NCBI GenBank assembly: GCA_023053685.1
Contig: JALIGW010000016.1
Coordinates: 4,267,501 to 4,331,500, forward strand
From: Diadophis punctatus similis
Lineage: Eukaryota; Chordata; Lepidosauria; Squamata; Dipsadidae
DNA: 64,000 bases
Reading direction: 5' to 3'
The translations under genes were made by a program, and so were the position numbers. Positions 56,331 through 64,000 of the stretch are shown here, piece by piece (the first letter of the stretch is position 1; each line of letters opens with the position of its first letter). The notes beneath the pieces are model-generated. The model ran no database searches. It worked only from the letters and a program-made list of their open reading frames with translations, and was not told the origin of the DNA.

Positions 56331-56944
56331 CATGTGTCAAATAGGGGAAGAAGAAAAGGAATTAGAAATAATGATTGAAAGTCTTGCTGGTTTCATTTTG
56401 AAAAACAACCTGGTATCCCTCAATTGCATTTCAATGGGAAGAGGCACAATTTTAACATAGTTGGTGCCATCTCTCTATTCATCAGTATGAAGGCTGGGCT
56501 TTGTAGTCCAATAGCTCAGGGGGGGGGGCTTTTGGATCATCAGATTTCATCTCCATACCTGTATTCAGGTATGTGTTCATTTGTTAATTTTAGGTGAGGG
56601 ACTTGAGGGAATACAGTCATCTAAATATTATTCAGCAGTGCAACACACCAAGGGCCCACACTCTCTATGGCCCCAGATGCCCCTTCAAGAGTTTATCTGA
56701 TAAGGTGCAGCAGACTCTGAGGAGAAGTTGAGGCAGGCAGACTCGCTGAGTAGGAGTGAGTAGTCATGTTGAGGCTGGTTTCCTTCCACGAACTTTTTAA
56801 TCCTCTTTTTCTTTTGAAATGGAAAACAGTTCCTAGTCAGAATCCTATTCAGTATGAAAAGAGATACAGATGCTCTTATTCTTATTTAAAAGAAAAAATA
56901 TCTTTTTTTTCCTAATATAGTGTAATCTAATCCTGACCAAGACT
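56331..56944. other. No feature recognised
   Basis: Contains a 10-G run near 56520; otherwise nothing recognised. Confidence 0.4.
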
Positions 56945-57196
56945 AAGAGCCAAATTGGTGCAGTGGTTAAATGCAGCACTGCAGGCTACTGCTAGTTCAG
57001 CAGTTCAGCTGTTCAAATCTCACCGGCTCAAGGTTGACTCAGCCTTCCATCCTTCCGAGGTGGGTAAAATGAGGACCCAGATTGTTGGGGGCAATATGCT
57101 GAACTCTGTGAACCGCTTAGAGAGGGCTGTAAAGCACTATGAAGCGGTATATAAGTCTAAGTGCTATTGCTATTGCTATTGCTATTGCTATTGCTA
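56945..57196 (+). mobile_element. tRNA-derived SINE, full length with (TATTGC)n tail
   Basis: Head AGAGCCAAATTGGTGCAGTGG, B-box-like GTTCAAATCTC, family body and a tail of six to seven GCTATT units. Confidence 0.87.
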
Positions 57197-57432
57197 TGGT
57201 CAGCGAGTCATGCTCACTTTAAACAAGATTTTCTGAATAGAAAATCTTGTGACGTGATTGGACACACAAAGAATTTATCTCAGTTGCATGAACTCTAAGT
57301 GTACATGCAAACAACAAAGTAATATACCGGTAATCATAAAACACCAATATTAGAAGGTAATAGGAAAGATGGCACAATTGAGGCCAAAATTTCTGTTGCT
57401 AAGTGAGATAATTAGCTGTACTAAATATCTTA

Positions 57433-57645
57433 CTGCAGGCTACTTCTGCTGACTGCCAGCTGCCTACAATTTGGCAGTTCAAATCTCACCAGGTTCCAGG
57501 TTGACTCATCCTTCCATCTTTCTGAGGTTGGTAAAATGAGGACCCAGATTGTTGGGGGCAATATGCTGACTCTGTAAACCGCTTAGAGAGGGCTGTAAAG
57601 CACTTTGAAGCGGTATATAAGTCTAAGTGCTATTGCTATTGCTAT
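57433..57645 (+). mobile_element. tRNA-derived SINE, head degraded
   Basis: GTTCAAATCTCACCAGGTTC, CTCATCCTTCCATCTTTCTG and GCGGTATATAAGTCTAAGTG mark the family. Adjacent downstream is a TA1 fragment. Confidence 0.83.
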
Positions 57646-57888
57646 ATTTGTTAAGTGAGTTTTGCCCCATTTTACGACCTTTCTTGCAATCATTGTTAAG
57701 TGAATCACTGCAGCTGATAAGTTAGTAACATGGTTGTCAAGTGAATCTGGCTTCCTCGTTGACTTTGCTTGGCAAAAGGTTGCAAAAGGTGTTCACATGA
57801 CCTTGGGACACAGCAACGGTCGCAAGTATGAACCAGTTGCCAACCATCTGAATTTTGATCACATGATCATGGAGCTGATAGGTTGTAA
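57646..57888. mobile_element. TA1 DNA transposon fragment (reverse orientation)
   Basis: Contains TTTTGCCCCATTTTACGACC and GTGAATCTGGCTTCC, the complement of TA1 interior sequence. Both termini are missing: a SINE abuts one side and a family-B element the other. Confidence 0.75.
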
Positions 57889-58060
57889 CAGTGGTGGGTT
57901 CCTACCGGTGCGATCCACTCTACCGCACCGGTAGCGGCCGGCCAATGACGTAATTTGCGCGCAACACCGGTCCGTCGTCTTCACCGGTCCGTCGCGCGTC
58001 GCCATCTTTTTTTCAGAATTTTTGGGCTTTTTTTGCTTCCTGCGAAAGCGATTGTCTCCC
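57889..58060. mobile_element. Family-B hAT-type element, truncated
   Basis: Starts CAGTGGTGGGTTCCTACCGG and continues with ACCGGTCCGTCG repeats and GCCATCTTTTTTT, resembling 33319 onward. No right terminus found; it runs into a mariner transposase remnant. Confidence 0.55.
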
Positions 58061-58065
58061 TTGGC

Positions 58066-58631
58066 GACTGTCTTTTGGGATGCTCAAGGTGTCATTCTGA
58101 TTGATTTCTTGCCAAGAGGAGAAACAATAAAGTCTGAGGCCTACATTGAGACCTTGAAGAGGCTCAGAGCAAGAATCCGATGAGTGAGACCCAACTTGCC
58201 AATCGACAAAGTCCTTCTTCTGCACGACAATGCTTGACCATACACAAGCATCAGGACAAGGGAGACAATCACCTCATTCAGGTGGACAACTTTACCGCAT
58301 CCTCCATACTCACCAGATTTAGTGCCTTCAGAGTATCATCTCTTCGGCCCCATGAAAGAGGGTTTGAGAGGCAAACATTATTCCAAAGACGAGGAAGTGA
58401 AAACTGCAGTGAAGAAGTGGCTCAAAGAACAGTCAACAAAGTTTTATGAGACAGGGATACATGCTCTCATTCAAAGGTGGAACATTGCTATTGAGAGAAA
58501 CAGTGACTATGTTGAGAAGTAGGAATGTGATCCACAGAGGACCAGCTTCATTTTGATGTATGCTACATGTTCCTGTGTTGGTAATTATATCTGTCCTAAA
58601 GAAAATGGCATTACGTTTTGACTCACCCTCG
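58066..58631 (+). pseudogene. Mariner-family transposase, 5'-truncated and decayed
   Basis: One frame reads VFWDAQGVILIDFLPRGETI, IDKVLLLHDNA, LPHPPYSPDLVPSEYHLFG and WNIAIERNSDYVEK, the C-terminal two thirds of a mariner (DD34D) transposase, ending at TAG 58520-58522. In-frame TGA codons at 58181-58183 and 58235-58237 stand where CGA (Arg) is expected, consistent with CpG decay. The third catalytic position is Glu (PSEYH) rather than Asp, with exactly 34 residues after the Asp of HDNA. The right terminus GTTTTGACTCACCCTCG|TA is present; the left half is lost. Non-functional. Confidence 0.9.
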
Positions 58632-58639
58632 TACAAGGG

Positions 58640-59329
58640 AAACATATGATGACAAAACAGCATGGCCCAGATACTTTGGCAGCTTCAGGTATACCTACAA
58701 TCTTAAGAGGTGCATTTTATATTTTATATAGAATTTTTAAATAAGAATTAAAGTTAGCATTGGTTACATACTTAACCTGTGAAACAGAGAATTGGAATAT
58801 CCAATTTTGGAAAATCAGTGTCTAAGAAATGTAAAACATACTTATGATTTAAGAATGACATTAATTCATGAGAAAATATCATTTTCATTTACCATTTTTT
58901 AAATCCAATAATGTTGGTGGCGTTGTTCAAAACTTATGGACTCATTTAAATAAATGATATTGTCTTGTTTAGGCATCACTTCATACTGGTTTCAAATCAT
59001 AGCAGAAATTAATATAATTTGGAAAAAAATATAACAGTTAAGAATGTAAATATGATGTCAAAATATATTTCTAAAATATGAATATAGTATTTTATGGGGG
59101 AAATTACTTCACTGTGCCTCAGGATCAAGAAAGAGGATAATCTTATGTACGTGGAATGAAATTTATCCTCCTATTAATGAGTGGACTTAATAAATGATTT
59201 TTTTTATAATTTTTGAAAAGACTTTATATTCTAAAAATGGGAAGCTGCACCAGTGGAATAGATTTAATCAAATGTTTAAGGACTGAATTAACGCCATATG
59301 GATACTAAGTATTATATCTTTTTAAATTA
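58640..59329. other. AT-rich DNA, no feature recognised
   Basis: No repeat landmark or coding signal. Confidence 0.4.
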
Positions 59330-60314
59330 CCGTATTTTTCGGAGTATAAGACGCACCTTTTTACCCCCAAAAAGAGGGTGAAAACTTGGGTGTGTCTTAT
59401 ACACCGAATGTAGGCCCACCCACCCAGCCACCCCCACCCTTTGGCCTCTGTCTTCCAGCAATTTACCTGTTTGCAGCAAACAGGGAAGAGCCTGTTAAGA
59501 CAAGCAAGTCATTAGTAGCTTCCCGATCCCCAGCTGATTTGCCATGTGGTGGGAGAGACACAGATTTTTATTTTCTGCTGAACTGGATGCAAGGTGGTAA
59601 GTGAATAACTATAAATGTCTGTAGAATGTTCAAATTATTAGACTTATTTTTTAAAGACTGTTTTATTATTGTTCTAGAGACAGGGGTCTCCAACCTTGAC
59701 AATTTTAAGACTTGTGGACTTCAACTCCCAGAATTCCACAGCCAGCTTTGTTAGCTTTGCTGGCTGTGGAATTCTGGGAGTTGAAGTCCACAAGTCTTAA
59801 AGTTGCCAAGGTTGGAGACCCCTGTAAATCTAGTCAACTTAACAAAATAAAGAAGCTTTTTAAAATAAATGCTTGCTCTGAAGAGGCCCAGTGCTATTGT
59901 ATCTTCTTTTAAATAATAGAGAATAATGTATACTTCCAGAAATTTTAATAAATTTTAACAGCTCTGTACAAGTATAGTCTGAAATGTAACAGTGTCCTGT
60001 TTAGTATTAGAGTTAAATCCTGACTTACCTTGGAGTAGATCTATTTAAATAATTGGGAGGAGTTAGTGTGACTACATTTAAGAAAACTTTCTGGCATAAT
60101 GTACATTTCTCCAATTCTTTGCTATTTCTATGGGTCAGGCACACATGCACAGAAATACACAGCAAACAGTGTATGTAATCTGTGCTGTTTGCTGTTTGCT
60201 GTTTGCTGTTTGGCAAATTGCTTGGAGGCAGAGGCCTTTTTTCCTTGTTTTCCTCCCCCAAAACTTAGGTGCGTCTTATACTCCAGTGTGTCTTATACTC
60301 CGAAAAATACGGTA
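59328..60314. mobile_element. TA-flanked DNA transposon (family TA2), long copy
   Basis: Element 59330-60312 has perfect ends CCGTATTTTTCGGAGTATAA and TTATACTCCGAAAAATACGG bordered by TA. It contains GTTTGCTGTTTGCTGTTTGC and a nested family-A MITE at 59681-59824. About 980 bp, without a recognisable transposase. Confidence 0.82.
59681..59824. mobile_element. Palindromic hAT-type MITE (family A) nested in TA2
   Basis: Starts CAGGGGTCTCCAACCTTGAC and ends CCAAGGTTGGAGACCCCTG; arms contain AAGACTTGTGGACTTCAACTC around the loop AGCTTTGTTAGCTTTGCTGGCT. No clear target duplication. Confidence 0.85.
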
Positions 60315-61371
60315 GGAGTTTTCCACTCCTTTCTCTTATGCTTAGTTTCATTATAATGTACCAGTATGTACTTTTTAAAAAAGTTGTATTTTTGTTGTTG
60401 ATAGCAATGTAGTTGTTCGCAGGTTACCATATAAATACTGTAAAAACCGAATGGATGAACAAATGTAACAGATATTCTGCATAGATCAAATTACTGGTAC
60501 AACAGCTTACAGTGTGTGAAGAGTCTCCCCTTCTCCCTCCCAGCACACCTACACTCTCTCACACACAAACACAGGCATGCAGAAATCCTTTCAGTTTTAA
60601 ATCAGGCTACATTTAGTCATGTGCACATGTTTAAGAGTAGCCTAACAAGTTGCAGGCATTGGGTTGGTGTGCAGACGTTTGTGTAGAGCATTGGAATAAG
60701 CTCTTAAGCATATAGAGCAGTCCTAGGCATTTTATGTCACCTGGACCACTTGTGGCCCTTTGGCTGTTCCTGTCTGGCCCACATGAGGTCAATCAGCAAT
60801 TAGAAATCAAATATAAATAAGCATACACCATGCATGCAATACGACTGCATTGCTTTTATTTTGAAGGCATTTTTTTTTCAATTTATCTGTGTGCATGTGT
60901 GTGTGTGTGTGTGTGTGCTTATGCACCTTCACAGCCCTATTGATTTGGCCCTCCACAAATACTCCCAGTTTCTCATGTGGCCCCTTGGGAAAATTAATTC
61001 TTCACCCCTGAAATTGAGGGAGAGGAAAGAACCGGACTGACCTGTGGTGAAAGCCAGTGGCTCAGGAGAGTGCCCGCAGTCAGCTAACAGAACTAAGCAA
61101 ATTTATTTGTTTATTTATTTTATATTTACCTATTCCATTTCTATAGCTGCCCAAATGCCATCTCCAGGAATCCCTTGACTATGCCATGAACAGAATGGTT
61201 GGCAAAGACAATCTAATTGTATCCATGGCCAAAAAAAAAAGGGTGGTAATCAGGAGTAACACTAGAACCAGGTCGCAGCCCAAAAAAACCACCTATGATT
61301 ATCTCATCCTTACCTGCTGCAAGTGAGGAAGAGTCCTAGGAAATACCATCTGCAGAGACTCCGTCCTCAGA
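60315..61371. other. Intergenic DNA; (GT)n only
   Basis: A (GT)n array lies at about 60894-60918, and a weak LINE-tail-like TTTATTTGTTTATTTATTTT at about 61100. No gene recognised. Confidence 0.4.
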
Positions 61372-62320
61372 GAATAGAATAGAATAACAGAGTTGGAAGG
61401 AACCTTGAAAGTCTTCTAATCCAACCCCTGTTCAAGCAGGAGACCCTATACCAGTGATGGTGAACCTTTTTTTGCTCGGGTGCCAAAAGGGCGCACATGC
61501 GTGATAGCGTGCATGTGCGTGCCCACACCCATAATGCAATGCCCTCCCCCCATGCATGCACACACAACCCCCCGCAATGCCCTCCCATGCATTCACGCAG
61601 ACCTCACTGAAGCCTCCGGATGGTAGGCCCGTTGTGCCGTTTTTCACACTCTCCAGGCTTCAGGAAAAATGGCCCAACGGGCCTACAGGAAGTTCAGGAA
61701 CGAATTTCCGGTAGGCCCGTTGGGCCCATTTTTCGCTATCCACAGGCTCTGGAGGCTTTCCTAAACCCTGTGGAGAGCGAAAAATGGCCCAACGGGCCTA
61801 CCGGAAGTTCATTTCCAAACTTCCAGTAGGCCTGTTGTGTCTGTTTTTCGCCTTTCCTGAAGCCCTGGGAGGGTGAAAACGGCTTCCCCCACCCACTGGA
61901 AGGTTGAAAATCAGCTGGCCAGTGCACATTCACGCTGGAGCTGACATAGGGCAACGTCTCACGTTCCCTCAGATATGGCTCCGTGTGCCACCTGTGGCAC
62001 GCGTGCCATAGGTTCGTCATTCACGGCCCTATACCATTTCATACAAGTGGCTGTCCAAGTCTCTTCTTCAAAGCCTCCACCACTTCTGAAGGCAAGCCGG
62101 TCCACTAATTCATTGTTCTCACTGTTAGGGAAATTTCTCCTTAGTTCTAGGTTGCTTCTCTCCTTGATTAGTTTCCATCCATTGCTTCTTGTCCTACCCT
62201 CAGGTGCTTTGGAGAATAGTTTGACTTCCTCTTCTTTGTGGCAGCCCCTGAGATATTGGAACACTGCTATCATGTCTCCCTTAGTCCTTCTTTTCATTAA
62301 ACTAGACATACCCAAGGGAA
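61372..62320 (-). pseudogene. CR1 LINE 3' end split by a hAT-type element
   Basis: AGAATAGAATAGAATAACAGAGTTGG (tail plus tip) to 61451, then continuing at 62027 with CCATTTCATACAAGTGGCTG. The minus strand in the second part encodes [34 protein letters not shown] and LELRRNF, the CR1 ORF2 C-terminus. The reading is contiguous when the insert is removed. Confidence 0.92.
61444..62034. mobile_element. hAT-type element (family C) nested in CR1, perfect TSD
   Basis: Element 61452-62026 starts CAGTGATGGTGAACCTTTTT and ends CCATAGGTTCGTCATTCACGG. Perfect CCCTATAC duplications (61444-61451, 62027-62034) are CR1 sequence. The interior has three inverted or direct GGCCCAACGGGCCTAC-type blocks. Confidence 0.9.
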
Positions 62321-62499
62321 AAGGGAAAGGATCAGGCTTGCAGTGTTCCCCCCCCCCACTTGCCTTATTTCAGGTTTATATATGCGGCCTAGAAAGAAAG
62401 AATGTTTTGGTGGAATCCTTCAGTAAATGAGAAGATGCACAAGGGTAGGATCTAGTAAAAGCTGGGTGCCTCTCTAATGCATTACTGCAGCCATTGCCA

Positions 62500-62850
62500 A
62501 ATATCTATGAAGATTCTCAGCCATCCAGGTCATGGTTGTCCCAAGGGTGTTTTTTTTCAAGAGGCAACTGGACTTTCTAGTTTTTCTTTAAGATGTTTCG
62601 CTTCTCATCCGAGAAGCTTCTTCAGCTCTGGTGTTCATCCCAAAGTGCATAGCTAAATGTCTATGGAGATTCTCAGTCATCCAGGTCATGGTTGTCCCAA
62701 AGAGGGACAACTTTTTTCAAGAGGCAACTGGACTTTCTGGTTTTCTTTGAAGAGCTCATCCTATCTAGGATGAGAAGCAAAACATCTTCAAAGATAAACC
62801 AGAAAGTCTAGTTGTCTCTTGAAAAAGCACATTTGGGACAACCACTGCCA
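62500..62850. repeat. Composite repeat: two direct copies and one inverted copy
   Basis: GATTCTCAG(C/T)CATCCAGGTC ... AAGAGGCAACTGGACTTTCT occurs at about 62511-62575 and 62665-62740. The inverted form AACCAGAAAGTCTAGTTGTC...GGGACAACCA lies at about 62798-62843. A GAGAAGCTTCTTCAGCTC palindrome is included. Family not assigned. Confidence 0.6.
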
Positions 62851-63772
62851 AAGTGTGAGAAATCATGTTTTGTGTCAGAAAAAAAGATGAGAATGGCCAC
62901 TTTAATATCAGATAAACTAAATATGGTTAGGTGGCCTTAGTTCTGGTGGGATGAGACAAAGGCAATGTCATGAGGACATGTCCATAAGACTGTGCTTCCC
63001 AAACCTGGGTAAATTGCCCCAAATTGGGTAAAAGTGTTTTTTCCTTAACAACACATGAACTCATTACTCATTACAACAGGGACGTTTAAATTGACTTAAG
63101 GATTGCCACGTGTGGTGAAATATACTAAAACAACCTCCCAAAGTATTCTGAAGTATTTTGTCCAAAGATGAAAATCGGTGAAATTACCAGTGGTAATTTA
63201 TTGAAGTGACATAAAGATCATTCAGCGATGTTGTTGTTTTTATAATACAAGTAGTCCTTGCATTACGATCATTCATTTAGGGACTATTCAAAGTTATGAC
63301 CATTCAAAATTATATTGAAGGAAGGGTTTTACATCCAAATTCTCAACATTCGATAAGTTCTGATAAGCAGTTTTGGGTAACAAAGGAAAAAGTTTGGGAA
63401 GCATTGCAATAAGGAATCCTCAAGCTGCAAGTCGGAAATGGACTTGTGGAGATGATGCTCAAATTGGTATCTCATCCATCCCAACCAGGATAGGAAGCAG
63501 GCTCATGAATGTTGCCACCACCCTGAAAAGTTCTTATTGTCAACCTTGAAGAGTCTCCAACCTTGAAGATTACCTTTTTAATTTTCCTTATGTTTCCTTA
63601 CGTTAATTTTCCTTATGTTTCCTGTAACCCTAAGCAACTCTCCAAGATAATATAACCTTATGAACATCTATCTCAGGAGTGTCCACAGGATATGATGAAA
63701 AAAGCCCACATAGCAGCCACAAGCACGTAACTGAAGTACTACCTTTTTGTTTTTTCCTGTGTAATGCACACT
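62851..63772. other. Intergenic DNA with a TA1 end fragment
   Basis: At about 63249-63303, CAAGTAGTCCTTGCATTACG...GGGACTATTCAAAGTTATGAC resembles the left end of TA1. Nothing else recognised. Confidence 0.45.
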
Positions 63773-63990
63773 GAGCTGTGGTGGTGCAGTGGTTAGAATG
63801 CAGTATTGCAGGCTAATTCTGCCGACTGCCAGAAGTTTGATTCTGACCGGCTCAAGGTTGACTCAGCCTTCCAAGGTGGGTAAAATGAGGACCCAGATTG
63901 TTAGGGGAAATATGCTGACTCTATAAACTGCTTAGAGAGGGCTGTAAAGCACTTTGAAGTGGTATATAAGTCTAAGTGCTATTGCACTTA
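63773..63990 (+). mobile_element. tRNA-derived SINE, near full length
   Basis: Head GAGCTGTGGTGGTGCAGTGG, B-box-like AGTTTGATTCTG, family body GGTGGGTAAAATGAGGACCC and GTGGTATATAAGTCTAAGTG; tail at the window end. Confidence 0.85.
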
Positions 63991-64000
63991 GATTCAAAAT

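Noticed and set aside
58180..58449. 89-codon frame as an independent small protein
   Set aside because: Alternate-frame reading of the decayed mariner transposase.

Overview
The window is vertebrate nuclear DNA, most likely from a squamate and probably a snake. That assignment is an inference from repeat content: CR1 and L2-type LINEs ending in AATAG pentanucleotide tails, a BovB/RTE fragment, abundant tRNA-derived SINEs, and very many short hAT-like elements. Only one host protein-coding gene is recognisable: CDX2, the caudal-type ParaHox homeobox gene, on the + strand.

CDX2 has three coding exons (6318-6816, 19241-19386, 30833-31033). Phases join cleanly (1, then 0) to give a 281-residue protein with the N-terminal caudal activation region, a CDWMRKP hexapeptide and a complete caudal homeodomain interrupted after residue 44. 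Upstream, 4.5-6.3 kb holds a run of TCF/LEF-like motifs, an octamer, a 90-bp CT tract, a TATA-like box and a short upstream ORF overlapping the start codon. The introns (12.4 and 11.4 kb) are heavily filled with transposable elements and microsatellites; intron 1 also holds a GC/CpG-rich block at about 16.54-17.11 kb.

From 33 kb to the end there is no recognisable host gene. The region is an accretion of mobile elements: nested hAT-type elements with 8-bp target duplications, TA-flanked (Tc1/mariner-like) non-autonomous elements, LINE 3' ends, SINEs and a decayed mariner transposase. It also holds a structurally complete Ty1/copia LTR retrotransposon (40820-45435) with identical 266-bp LTRs, a perfect 5-bp target duplication and an uninterrupted 1327-codon gag-pol frame. 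Just after it lies a hAT-type element whose internal 41-bp unit is expanded to about 31 copies (45752-47025), which produces long but meaningless open frames on both strands.

The main results are the apparently young copia element with a copia-style half-tRNA primer site, the expanded 41-bp array inside a transposon, a split of the hAT-like elements into two groups by target-site consensus, and the heavy repeat load of a ParaHox gene. No tRNA, rRNA or CRISPR locus was found.
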